Assembly: GCA_039821555.1 (NCBI GenBank) | Contig: JBCBNX010000010.1 | Span: 1 to 64,000 of the forward strand | Direction of reading: 5' to 3' | DNA length: 64,000 nucleotides | Origin: Bacteroidota bacterium | GTDB lineage: Bacteria; Bacteroidota; Rhodothermia; Rhodothermales; Rubricoccaceae | In this document: piece by piece, positions 32,173-41,031 of the stretch | Layout: every line of letters begins with the position of its first letter | How positions within the stretch are numbered: the stretch's first letter is position 1 | Notes under the pieces: model-generated | The model's input: the letters and a program-made list of their open reading frames with translations, nothing else | Told to the model about the DNA's origin: nothing | Database searches by the model: none | Made by a program: the position numbers and the translations under genes

Positions 32173-35100
32173 CTAGCGCCGGACCGTCGGCGAGTTGAGG
32201 TTGAGGACCCAGGAGGAGCGGGAGACGCCCGGCGGCAGCTGCGACCGCGCCTGCCGCGCCGACTCCAGCGTGGCAAACTGGCCGAGGCAGACGCGCTCGA
32301 CGGAGGTGCCGTCTACCAGCCCGCGCACGATGCCCGAACGGTAGCCCTGGGCGCGGTATTGCGCGACCTGCTGCTGAGCGGTTGGTCCGGCGTTCACGTC
32401 GGTGGTTACGACCCACGTGTAGCCGCCTTGGCTCACCTCGATGCGGCTGGCACCGCGCAAGCCTGAGGCCACGGGCGCAGGAGCCGGGTCCTCCGAGGGC
32501 TCTGCGGAGGCGTCCGCAGGCGGCTCGTCCGCGGGGGCCGGGTCCGGCGTGTCGTCCGCACCAGCGAAGGGGTCGGAGGGCAAGTCCGCGTCATCCAGTA
32601 GGGTATCGTCTGGCGCGACTTTGCCTTGGGCGGCATCCGCAGTGGGATCAGCTTGCTCGCCGGTGATGGGATCTACGTCCGAGTCCGGCATCGCCGGGGC
32701 AGCGACGACGGCAGCGTCGGCGGGGCCGTTGAGTTGCTGCCACAGGTAGTAGCCCGCCACCGGCAGGGCTAGCAGCAGCAGCAGCAGCAGCAGCCAAGGC
32801 CAGGCTGAACGCTGCTCGCGCTCGTCGTCGGGCGGCATCGCGCCAACCGTGGCCGGGACGGGCTCGTTGTCGAAGAGGTCTGCCGTGAGCGGCATGGAGA
32901 CCGGGTCGGCGTCTGGGATCCCGCCCTCGAAAGGTAGCGGAGCCAGGGGCGGAGCGTCGGCCTCGGAGGCGGGGTCGTCGAACGAGCCGAGCGGCAGGTC
33001 CGTCCACTGCTGGCCGTCCGGCTCTGCCGCCGCGGGTGTCTGCCATCCATCGACGCCCAGGTCGTCGGTCGAGGTACCCTCCGAGAAGGCCGTGGGCGCG
33101 TCGAAGGGTTCAGGCTCCACGACCTCGACGCCCGCCGCGCCTGCGGCCACCGACGCTGAATCTTCGGTATCGAGGCCTCCAGCGTCGATGTCCGAGGCCT
33201 CAATGTCCAGCGCTTCAACGTCCAGCGCCTCGACATCTAGTGCGTCGACATCTAGTGCGTCGACAGGGTCGGGATCCTCGAAGCGGTCTCCTTCGATGGC
33301 GTCCAGCGGCACGGTCGCTTCATCGGGGACCCACGGCGTGTCATCAAGGTCGCTCTGGGGCACGTCGTCGCCCGGTGCGTCGTTGGCCAGCAGTGCGTCG
33401 TCGGCTACCGGCGCGGCTGGAGTGGTGGAGTCGAAGGGGTCGGTCGTTTCCGGGGCGGGCGTTTCCGAGAGGGACGTCGCCTCGGTGGCGTCGGGCTTCT
33501 CCTCGTCGCCCTCGTCCGAGCCAAAGAGTGCCAGGCCCGCCAGGCCGAGTGCTCCGGCACCAGCGAGCGCTCCCGTTCTCAGGTCTGTCTCATCAGAGGC
33601 AGGTTCCTCGATCGGAGGCTCTTGCAGAGAAGCTGCCTCGTCCAACTCGGCGTTGTCGAAGGGGTCCTGGTGCAACGAGGCGTCGGCCATGGAGGCACCA
33701 GCATCGATGGAGGCACCAGCATCGACCGTGGACGGGGACTCGAAGGCCTCGTCGAAGTCCGACGGCAGATCTGGCTGGAGAGAGAAGAACGGCAACCCGG
33801 TATCGTCGGTCTCCGACTGGTCCAAGGCGATCGCCTCAGTGTTGGCTGCGGAGTCTAGAGACGCGAAGTCCCCCAGGCTTACGTCCTCAAGCCCGTCGGC
33901 TTCTATCCCCTCGTCGTTCTGTGCGGCGTCGTCTAGCGAACGGGCGTCCAGTACATCTGGCGCGTCGTCGTCAGCCATCGACGCGGCATCCAGAGTCTCG
34001 TCGGCGCCGGGGGGCGTGATACGTACCGGAGCGTCCCAGTCGCTTGCGTCCCACACGTCATCATAGAGGAGCGGGGCACCGTCGGTGGGGTCCGAGTCGT
34101 CGGTCGATGCGTCGGCGGAGGTCTGGCCGAACGAGGCGGTGTCTACATCGTGGAGGTCCGAGGTGTCGAGCATCTCCGAGAGCGGAAGCGAGGCCGCGCC
34201 GATGCTCTCGCTCGTGTCGTCTGCCGTGTCGCTGTCGTCCTCCGTGTCGCTGTCGTCTGCCGGGCCGTCTTCCACGTCGGCGGTGGCCTCAGCCCGTACG
34301 GGCTCGTCGAAGTCCGTGCTGAGGTCCAGGTCAGGGGCAAGGTTCAGGTCAGCGGGTAGGTCAGGGGCGGTGGTAAACTCGAAGCCTGGGGTGAGGTCGC
34401 CGAGCAGCGCCTCGTCGGGCGCGGTCTCGCTTGACGGGGTCGGCGGAACGATGTGCAGCGCATCCGGGGTCGCGAAGGGGAGAGGGAGGTCGGGCAGCGC
34501 CCCTGGCTCGGACTCAGGGGCCTCGTCTAGCGCTGGGTCGGTGGCCCACACGACAGGCTCGAGCGGCGCGCTCTCAGCGGACGGTATCGCGTTTTCGAAG
34601 GACGTGTCGTCTCCCAGCGCGGAGATGTTTGCCGCGTCGTCCTCGAATGCCGGGTCCTCGAACGCTTGGTTTTCTTGCGTCTCGTCGGCGTGCGTGGTAT
34701 CGCCAGGGACTGCGTCCGACCCGGATTCCAGGTCGAGTGCGTCCAGCGTGTCGTCTCCGGATAGCATGTCCCAGTTTGCCCAGTCAGCAGCCGTGGCCTC
34801 CGGGGCGTCGGCGTCGCGGGCTTCGTCTCCAGCGTCGAACCCGAAGAACTCGGACGCCCGCGGACGTAGCGGGTCCTCGGCCTCCGACGGGTCCGTTGCC
34901 ATGGGGAAGACCGAGGCCTCGTCGGCTGGCAGATCAGCCGGGGCTTCCGATAGGGCGTCGTCTGCGTCCAGAGCGGAGGCGCTGGCGGACGCAGGCGTGT
35001 CCTCCTGTAGTGCCTCGTCGGTGGGCACGGCGTCGGTGGGAGCGTCCGTGGGCAGTGCACCGAAGAGAGCGGGAGTGCTGCGGTCGAGCGGCGCGTCTAG

Positions 35101-35679
35101 TTCGAGCGGTTCGAGCGGCGGGAGGTCGTCGGCGCTCCAGACATCGTCGAAGAGGTCGTCGGGAGCGATCGAGCTTGCCTCCGGCAGGTCGTCCGGTGCG
35201 TTGTCGAGTGACAGCGAGAAGGGCTCGGACGGCAGCGCTGCGCTCAGCGGTCCAGCCTCGAAGGCCTCGGGCGGCGGCTCGTCGGGGAGCGATTCCTCCG
35301 GGAGGCGCACGTCCTCGGCAGGGGGGCGGTCCGCGGTGTCGCCGAGGTCCCGCAGCGGCGGCTCCGTCGGGAGATTGAGCCGGAGCGGGGCGCCAAGTTC
35401 AAGGGTCGGCAGGGCGGCCTCCGGCGGGGCGGAACTGCGTGGGACCAGCGGGGCGAGGCCCGCGTAGCGATGGTTGACCGTGTCGGCGAGGTCGGGCGCC
35501 GGCTCGAAAGCGAGCAGGTCGCCGTCGCGCCGGAAGGTGCCCAGGCCGGGCACAGAGACGCCGCCGTGCTCCTCGACGAGCCGGTGGATGCTTTCGATGA
35601 GCCGAGTCAGGACGGGGCGCGCCTCGGCTGACGAGATGCCGAGCGGTTCGGCAAAGCGAGCAAGGAAGTCAGGCGACAT
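32173..35679 (-). CDS. HU-fold / giant acidic linker / TM / SPOR-domain protein
   Basis: This 1168-aa protein has three parts. Residues 1-75 (FLARFAEPLGISSAEARPVL, GGVSVPGLGTFRRDGDLLAF) form an HU-like DNA-binding fold of the CCDC81-like prokaryotic type. Residues about 80-950 are an extremely acidic Asp/Glu/Ala/Ser/Pro stretch with few aromatics, predicted disordered. A single membrane helix (about 956-978) reads WPWLLLLLLLLALPVAGYYLW, and after a second Pro/Asp linker a SPOR domain (about 1076-1168, YTWVVTTDVNAGPTAQQQVAQ, VCLGQFATLESARQA) should bind denuded peptidoglycan at septa. Topology implies a cytoplasmic HU end and a periplasmic SPOR end. HU-SPOR proteins are known in Bacteroidota; the roughly 870-residue linker is far longer than I would expect. 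ATG 35679 was chosen over 35706. Confidence 0.85.
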   Translation of the reverse strand: MSPDFLARFAEPLGISSAEARPVLTRLIESIHRLVEEHGGVSVPGLGTFRRDGDLLAFEPAPDLADTVNHRYAGLAPLVPRSSAPPEAALPTLELGAPLRLNLPTEPPLRDLGDTADRPPAEDVRLPEESLPDEPPPEAFEAGPLSAALPSEPFSLSLDNAPDDLPEASSIAPDDLFDDVWSADDLPPLEPLELDAPLDRSTPALFGALPTDAPTDAVPTDEALQEDTPASASASALDADDALSEAPADLPADEASVFPMATDPSEAEDPLRPRASEFFGFDAGDEARDADAPEATAADWANWDMLSGDDTLDALDLESGSDAVPGDTTHADETQENQAFEDPAFEDDAANISALGDDTSFENAIPSAESAPLEPVVWATDPALDEAPESEPGALPDLPLPFATPDALHIVPPTPSSETAPDEALLGDLTPGFEFTTAPDLPADLNLAPDLDLSTDFDEPVRAEATADVEDGPADDSDTEDDSDTADDTSESIGAASLPLSEMLDTSDLHDVDTASFGQTSADASTDDSDPTDGAPLLYDDVWDASDWDAPVRITPPGADETLDAASMADDDAPDVLDARSLDDAAQNDEGIEADGLEDVSLGDFASLDSAANTEAIALDQSETDDTGLPFFSLQPDLPSDFDEAFESPSTVDAGASIDAGASMADASLHQDPFDNAELDEAASLQEPPIEEPASDETDLRTGALAGAGALGLAGLALFGSDEGDEEKPDATEATSLSETPAPETTDPFDSTTPAAPVADDALLANDAPGDDVPQSDLDDTPWVPDEATVPLDAIEGDRFEDPDPVDALDVDALDVEALDVEALDIEASDIDAGGLDTEDSASVAAGAAGVEVVEPEPFDAPTAFSEGTSTDDLGVDGWQTPAAAEPDGQQWTDLPLGSFDDPASEADAPPLAPLPFEGGIPDADPVSMPLTADLFDNEPVPATVGAMPPDDEREQRSAWPWLLLLLLLLALPVAGYYLWQQLNGPADAAVVAAPAMPDSDVDPITGEQADPTADAAQGKVAPDDTLLDDADLPSDPFAGADDTPDPAPADEPPADASAEPSEDPAPAPVASGLRGASRIEVSQGGYTWVVTTDVNAGPTAQQQVAQYRAQGYRSGIVRGLVDGTSVERVCLGQFATLESARQARSQLPPGVSRSSWVLNLNSPTVRR
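32771..32794 (-). repeat. AGC trinucleotide tract encoding the poly-Leu core of the TM helix
   Basis: Eight AGC units on the plus strand, read as CTG Leu codons in the gene. Expansion or contraction stays in frame and changes the membrane-helix length. Confidence 0.85.
33190..33262 (-). repeat. 15-bp tandem repeats in the acidic linker
   Basis: About five 15-bp units related to GCGTCGACATCTAGT encode LDVDA/LDVEA/LDIEA pentapeptides. This indicates linker growth by in-frame slippage. Confidence 0.75.
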
Positions 35680-35765
35680 GGGTCGGGAGCGATGGGAGGG
35701 CGGCAACGCGCGGACGGCCGCGGCCTGGGCTAGGGCGGCAAACGACGTGCCTCAGGCAGCGGCGC

Positions 35766-36101
35766 TCACGTGCGCGGGCTCTGATCCGAACGGGTAGGGT
35801 CCGAACGGGTAGGGTCCGAACGGCTGGGGCTGTTGGCTGCCCCGTCGTATGGAGCCGGGAGGTCCGATTGAAGCGGGAGGTCCGAAGCGACGGTGCGCCG
35901 AGGCGGCGTCTCCGGGGCGAAGTGCACGACCTCGCGTGGGGGCAGCAGCCGTGGCGGAAGCACGGTGTCGTCAAAGCGGCTGGGCTCGTGCTCGCGTCTG
36001 AACGTGCCGAGCCCGGCAACATGCACGGTGTGGTCGTTCAAGAGGCCTACGCGGATCGTGTCGGCGAAGGCGCGGAGCACTGCGGCGTCGGTAGCAGGCA
36101 T
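35766..36101 (-). CDS. Small HU-fold protein
   Basis: The 111-aa product (MPATDAAVLRAFADTIRVGL) has the HU-like core VHVAGLGTFRREHEPSRF, equivalent to VSVPGLGTFRRDGDLLAF of the large SPOR protein next to it, and a following REVVHFAPE strand like HU family members. The C-terminal 40 residues are low complexity and end in RSDPT repeats. No membrane segment or signal peptide is visible, so it is cytoplasmic. It is 86 bp upstream of the HU-SPOR gene on the same strand and could pair with its HU domain (inference). Confidence 0.75.
   Translation of the reverse strand: MPATDAAVLRAFADTIRVGLLNDHTVHVAGLGTFRREHEPSRFDDTVLPPRLLPPREVVHFAPETPPRRTVASDLPLQSDLPAPYDGAANSPSRSDPTRSDPTRSDQSPRT
35785..35829 (-). 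repeat. 15-bp tandem repeat at the 3' end of the small HU gene
   Basis: Three units of TCCGAACGGGTAGGG (last one diverged), encoding RSDPT pentapeptides. Confidence 0.8.
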
Positions 36102-36189
36102 GGCAGCGTGCCTAGCAGGTTCCTGATGGCGGTTGAAGGCAAGATAGCATCATCCAGGAGGCGCCACGTGCCTGTTGGGAGGGGACGCG

Positions 36190-37869
36190 CTACCAGCGCG
36201 CGCGCAGTCCGCCTAGCAAGGCGAAGGGGGCTTCCGGATAGCCTGCCCAGCGCTCGGGCTCGCCCGTCAGCCCGCCAGCGCGGACGAGGACGTCGAAGCG
36301 CTCGGTGAGCTGAAACGCGGCGTCGGCATGGAGATCGACGAAGCTCGGAGCCTCCGTCCCGACCCGGTCGGCGGGCCGGGTGCCCTCGGCGCGTGCGCCC
36401 AGGCTCAGCCGCAGCCGCTCGTCGAGCAGCGCGGCCGTGACCGTGGCGTGGGCGACGACCGGGGCGTAGTAGGGCAGGTCGCTGTCGGCGTCGACCAACT
36501 GGCCGCTGCGGACTTCGAGGCCGACGGTCGCCTCAACCCGGTCTGGGTCGCCAAGGGCGACCTCGATGCCGCCGAAGTAGCGCCGGGTCTCCCCGTAGCC
36601 GACGGTAAACAGGCCGGTCGCGGCGTTGCGTTCGAAGAAGCGGGTGAAGTCGGCCCACTGCGCTCCGCCGTAGAGCGTGGCTCGCGCAGCGCCGATCTGG
36701 GCTTGAATCCCGCCCCGCGCGTTGATGGGCTGCACCTCGGGCATCACGATGGGGGCCGTCTCGGCGAAGGGGTTGGCCGCGAACACGGAAGCGAGGCCCT
36801 GGTCGATGACGCGGGGCTCGTTGTGGGCGAACAGGTGGACGGTGCTGCGGCGCGGGCGTACCTCGAAGCGGATGACGGGACCGCCCGTGACAAGGTCGCC
36901 GGCCGGGCCGTCGGCCACGAGCACGCGCCCTCCCACGTCGAGGGTGCTCGTGCGGGTCGCGCGCAGCTGGAACGCGCCGCCTGCGGCAAGTCCGCGCACG
37001 TCGGTACCGAACGCGGTGTTGGTCCCGGCGATGCTGGCGTGGCCGTCCAGGTCGAGGCGGCCGACGCTGGCTGCGAGCCCGGCGGTGAGTCGTCCCTCCG
37101 ATGGGTCGTCGGTCGCCACGCCAGCAGGCGCGGCGAACGTGGCGAGGTCCGTAGATGCCGAGGCGATCTCGTAGCGGAGGTGGCCCTGGATCGGCAGGCT
37201 CGGGCTCTCGTAGGTGAGTGTAGCGTGCCCCCCGAGGGCCGTGCGGGTGGGCTGGTTGGGTAGCGGGGCGCCGGCCGCCGCAGCGGGCTGTCTGAACGCA
37301 GCGCCGTAGAGCTCGTGGTCGACAAAGTGCCCGCCTGCTTCGATCTGGAGCCCGGTGTAGGTTATGTACCCGAGGGCTGCCTCCGCGCGGTTGTAGATCC
37401 CGTTGGCGTCGGAGACGGCCCCGTCGAACGGTGCGTAGGTGCTCGACCCGTCGTAGTCCACATCGACAAAGAACGCGCCGGCTCGACCGTTCTGCTGGAG
37501 GTGCAGCCGCGCCGCCCGTCCTGCATAGACGCCAGCGAGGCCTTCCACGAGCCCTGTGAACGGATTCAGAAGGTCCACCTTGGGGATCGGCTGCGCCGCT
37601 AGGATCGGCGGCGCGATCTGCTCGACGGGGTAGCCATAGGCGTACTCGATGGGGCCGCGCTCGGCGGGCACCACGTAGGCGCGTGGCGGCGGCCCGAAGC
37701 CAGAGAGCGGCTGCCGCTGAATGCCCGAAAAGTCGACCTGCAGGTTCCCCTGGATCTCGAACTCGCGCGGCGTCAAATCAGGGAGGGCCTCGGTCTGGGC
37801 GAGCGCCGTGCTCGGCGCTGCGAAGAGCGCAAGCAGCAGGGCGAAGGAAAACGGCAGACGCATGGACAT
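36190..37869 (-). CDS. Outer-membrane beta-barrel protein of the envelope cluster
   Basis: The 559-aa product has a signal peptide (MRLPFSFALLLALFAAPSTALAQ) and a mainly beta-stranded body with alternating hydrophobic residues and many Gly/Ala-Arg strands, ending LLGGLRARW, a C-terminal aromatic typical of barrels. The N-terminal part has a DFSGIQRQPLSGFGPPPRAYV segment reminiscent of TonB-receptor-like proteins that accompany TPR and ExbBD genes in Bacteroidota clusters. There is no plug domain or TonB box visible. It may be an outer-membrane anchor for the TPR protein encoded just upstream (36 bp). Confidence 0.72.
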   Translation of the reverse strand: MSMRLPFSFALLLALFAAPSTALAQTEALPDLTPREFEIQGNLQVDFSGIQRQPLSGFGPPPRAYVVPAERGPIEYAYGYPVEQIAPPILAAQPIPKVDLLNPFTGLVEGLAGVYAGRAARLHLQQNGRAGAFFVDVDYDGSSTYAPFDGAVSDANGIYNRAEAALGYITYTGLQIEAGGHFVDHELYGAAFRQPAAAAGAPLPNQPTRTALGGHATLTYESPSLPIQGHLRYEIASASTDLATFAAPAGVATDDPSEGRLTAGLAASVGRLDLDGHASIAGTNTAFGTDVRGLAAGGAFQLRATRTSTLDVGGRVLVADGPAGDLVTGGPVIRFEVRPRRSTVHLFAHNEPRVIDQGLASVFAANPFAETAPIVMPEVQPINARGGIQAQIGAARATLYGGAQWADFTRFFERNAATGLFTVGYGETRRYFGGIEVALGDPDRVEATVGLEVRSGQLVDADSDLPYYAPVVAHATVTAALLDERLRLSLGARAEGTRPADRVGTEAPSFVDLHADAAFQLTERFDVLVRAGGLTGEPERWAGYPEAPFALLGGLRARW

Positions 37870-37905
37870 ACGGGAACGGGAAAGGAAGACCGAGAGCAGC
37901 GGGGG

Positions 37906-40900
37906 TTACTGCCCCGTTTGCTCGGAGCGGGCAGCGGCGGCGTAGGGCGTGCCTTCGAAGTCGGCGACCACGCGGCGATAGCGCGACTCGGCCTGCTCGT
38001 CGAGGCCGAGCTCTCGGTAGGCGCGGGCGGTCGTCAGCAGCCCCTCGGCGACGAGCATGGGGAAGGCCGCGAAGCGCTGGTCGACGCCGTTCAGGACCGA
38101 GAGCGCGCGGTTGTGTTCGCCGAGGGTGTGGTAGAGCACGCCGAGGCGGACGGTGGCTTCGGCGCGCACCGCGGCGTCGCGGGCGTCGAGAATCCGCCCG
38201 TAGGTTTGAACGGCGGTCTCGCTCTGGTCGTCGTCTTCATAGATCTTCGCGATCCCGAGCAGCGCGCGTTCGCTCGCCAGCCCGCCCGCGTCGGCCACGA
38301 TCTGGTAGAGCTCGGCGGCATCGCTGCTGCGGCCCAGGCCTGCCAGCGAGGCGGCCTGCCCGAGCCGCGCCTCTAGCACCGCCTGCGTGTCGGGCGCGTC
38401 CATCTCAAGTCCCTCAAACGTGTCGCGCGCCTCCGCATAGCGGCCCGCATTGAGGTAGAGTCCGCCCAACTCCGAGGCGGCTGCGAAGCGATCGCTGGCG
38501 GTGTCGACCCCTTCTGGAAGGGCGTCGAGCAGGGCGGCGAGTTGAGCGATGGCGTCGTCCACGCGTCCCTCGTTGGCGTAGGCCCGAGCGAGTGTAAGCC
38601 CGATCTCGGCGCGCTGCCGGTTCGTGACGCCGCCGCGCTCGAGCTGCGTCTCCAGCGACGTGATGCCGCCTTCCGTATCGCCGCTCTGAAGGCGGAACTC
38701 GGCCTGCCGGTAGCGCAGGGCCTCGGCGTCGAGGTCGGGGTAGAGCGCCACGAAGTCGCTCACGAGGCTGTCGGCCTCCACGAGGCGACCCTCGGCAAGG
38801 AGCACGAACTGGATGCCGGTGAGCGCGTCGGCCACGAAGGGACTGTCGGGGTAGCGCCGGAGGACCACGCGGTAGCTGTCCTCGGCATCGGGCAGCCGGT
38901 CCGTGTTGTAGTAGGCGTCGCCGATGGTGTAGAGTGCCTTGGCTGCGAGTGGGTGGTTGGGGAGGTCGTCCGCGAGCACCTGGAAGGCGTCGATGGCAGC
39001 GTCGTACTGCTCGCTCTGGAAGAGCACCTGCGCCCGTGCGAAGCGCGCCTCGGGCTTGAGAGCCGACTGGGGAAATTCGGCGAGGAGCCGGTCGTAGACA
39101 GAGAGCGCCATGGCAAGGTCGCCCTGGGCCGAGCGGGCCTGCGCGGTCTGGAACAGGGCATAGTCCTCCCCGCGCCCGCGCACGCGGCTGTAGTTGGCGA
39201 TGGCGAACTCGTAGCGCCCGAGGGCGAAGTAGCTGTCGCCGAGCCGGAGGCGGGCGTCGGCGGCGTAGGGCACGGCCTCGCGTGTGAGGTTGACCTCGTA
39301 GGCGGCGAGGAACGTCTCGAAGGCATCGGCGGCCTGCGTGAAGTTGCCCTGCTTGAAGTAGGTCCAGCCGAGGACGTAGCGCCCCGCGTCGGCGAGGCGG
39401 TGGAGCGGGAAGCGCTGGAGGTAGAGCTGGGCGTTGCGCTCGGCGAGGGCGAAGGCACGGGGGTGGCCCGCCTGCCCGTGGCGGAAGGCGGCGTCCGCGG
39501 CCCAGAAGAGCGCCTCGGCAGCCCGGGGGCCTCGCGGCGACGCCGTGTAGACCTCGTAGAGTACGTCGGCCGCCGCGTCGAAATCGCCCGCGGTGTAGAG
39601 CGCGTAGGCGTCCTGGAAGTCGACCTCCGCGGCCAACTCTTCCGAGGGCGTGCCGAGCACCTCGGCGAGGTCGGCGTACTCGCGGGCGCGGTCGAACTGC
39701 CCGAGCGCGGCAAACGCCTCGCCGAGCATGCGTGAGGCTTCCCCGCGATGCGGCGACGCGGGGTAGGCGTCGAGGAGTTCGAGGAGAGCGCGGAGGGCGG
39801 GGTCGTAGCGGCGACGCTCGTAGCGCAGGATGCCCAGTTCGAGGAGGGCCGCATCGGCGTAGGGGCCGGTGGGGCGCCGCTGGTGCGCCTGAGCCAGCCG
39901 CTCCTCGGCCACGGCGAGGTTGCCCAGGCGGCGCTCCGTCAGGCCTGCGTAGTAGTCGGCCTCGTGCGCCACATCGTCGTAGATGCCAGCCGGGAGCGTG
40001 CTGACGAGGCCAGAGAAGTATTCCAGGGCCGCCTCGAACCGCTCAGTGCGGTAGGCGACGCGCCCCAGCGCGAGGCGGGCGCGGCGGCCGAACTGGCTCT
40101 CGTAGGTGACCTGCGCGTAGGCGGTCGTAGCCGCGTCGAGGTGCTCGTTGGCCGCCTCTGCAAGGGCCGCCTGCTCGCTCTGGAGATCGGCGTCGGGGAT
40201 GGCGGCCTCGCTGGCGTCGGCGAGGCGGACGTGCATCTCGCCGAGGAGGAAATACCCTTCGTTTAGCGCGGCGCCTGAGAGTGTGGGGACCCGCCGGTTT
40301 AGCTCGGTGACAGCCTCCTGGCGCTGCTTCGTGCGCGCGAGGGCGTTGGCGAGGGCAAGGCCCACGAGCGCATTCTCTGGGGCCTCCGCATAGTCTTCGG
40401 CGAGCATGCCCAGTGCGTCTGCGGCGCGAGCGTGCTGGCCCAGGTCCGACGCTACCCGGCCAGCATCGAAGAGCGCGCGCGGCGCGTAGATCGTCTCGGG
40501 ATACTGCGAAGCCGTCCGCGTGAAGTAACCGAGGGCCGTCGTGCTGCGGCCGAGTTCGAGTTGGGTGCGCCCGAGGAGGTAGCGCACCCGCGCCGCGCCC
40601 TCAGCGTCGAGGCTGTCGCGCAGGGCGTCGGTGAGGTAGCCCTCCGCCTGCCCGAAGTCGCTAGCGCCGAAGTAATACTCGCCCAGGGCGAGGCGGACCT
40701 GGCCGGAGAGCGGGTAGTTCGGGTACTGCTCGCGGAACGCGTCGAACTGCCGCTCGGCACGGCCGATGTCGCCGGCGCCGAGCGACGAGAGGCCGCCGAA
40801 GTAGAGGCCGTCTGCGTGGCGGGGGTGCGTCGGGTTGGCCTCGGTGAAGGCGCGAAAGGCGCGAGCTGCCTGACCGTAGAGGCGCTGGTCGTAGAGCGCG

Positions 40901-41031
40901 TGTGCCTCGGCGTAGGTCGCGTCCGGGGTCGAGGGCGGCGCGGGCTGCGCGAAGGCCGGGGGCAACGCGAGGAGCACCGATAGGAGCGCCCCGAGGGCGG
41001 TGCGGAGCAGGGGAAGCTGCGGGGAGAGCAT
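37906..41031 (-). CDS. Large secreted tetratricopeptide-repeat protein
   Basis: The 1041-aa product has a signal peptide (LGALLSVLLALPPAFAQ) and then TPR/Sel1-like helical repeats along its whole length (for example YAEAHALYDQRLYGQAARAFRAF, DIGRAERQFDAFREQYPNYP, YDAAIDAFQVLADDLPNHP, TAVQTYGRILDARDAAVR), probably more than 20. The NYPLSGQ and YPDSPFVADAL types resemble BamD/YbgF-like outer-membrane-lipoprotein TPRs. It should be a periplasmic scaffold. It is the first gene of the cluster and lies closest to the promoter region (41032-41140). ATG 41031 begins the signal peptide; the longer frame has none. Confidence 0.9.
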   Translation of the reverse strand: MLSPQLPLLRTALGALLSVLLALPPAFAQPAPPSTPDATYAEAHALYDQRLYGQAARAFRAFTEANPTHPRHADGLYFGGLSSLGAGDIGRAERQFDAFREQYPNYPLSGQVRLALGEYYFGASDFGQAEGYLTDALRDSLDAEGAARVRYLLGRTQLELGRSTTALGYFTRTASQYPETIYAPRALFDAGRVASDLGQHARAADALGMLAEDYAEAPENALVGLALANALARTKQRQEAVTELNRRVPTLSGAALNEGYFLLGEMHVRLADASEAAIPDADLQSEQAALAEAANEHLDAATTAYAQVTYESQFGRRARLALGRVAYRTERFEAALEYFSGLVSTLPAGIYDDVAHEADYYAGLTERRLGNLAVAEERLAQAHQRRPTGPYADAALLELGILRYERRRYDPALRALLELLDAYPASPHRGEASRMLGEAFAALGQFDRAREYADLAEVLGTPSEELAAEVDFQDAYALYTAGDFDAAADVLYEVYTASPRGPRAAEALFWAADAAFRHGQAGHPRAFALAERNAQLYLQRFPLHRLADAGRYVLGWTYFKQGNFTQAADAFETFLAAYEVNLTREAVPYAADARLRLGDSYFALGRYEFAIANYSRVRGRGEDYALFQTAQARSAQGDLAMALSVYDRLLAEFPQSALKPEARFARAQVLFQSEQYDAAIDAFQVLADDLPNHPLAAKALYTIGDAYYNTDRLPDAEDSYRVVLRRYPDSPFVADALTGIQFVLLAEGRLVEADSLVSDFVALYPDLDAEALRYRQAEFRLQSGDTEGGITSLETQLERGGVTNRQRAEIGLTLARAYANEGRVDDAIAQLAALLDALPEGVDTASDRFAAASELGGLYLNAGRYAEARDTFEGLEMDAPDTQAVLEARLGQAASLAGLGRSSDAAELYQIVADAGGLASERALLGIAKIYEDDDQSETAVQTYGRILDARDAAVRAEATVRLGVLYHTLGEHNRALSVLNGVDQRFAAFPMLVAEGLLTTARAYRELGLDEQAESRYRRVVADFEGTPYAAAARSEQTGQ

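Noticed and set aside
32849..35467. Two long Ser-rich open frames on the plus strand (405 and 460 codons) opposite the HU-SPOR gene.
   Set aside because: They are antisense shadows of the acidic repeat-rich linker; Ser-rich low complexity with no domain, signal or start context.
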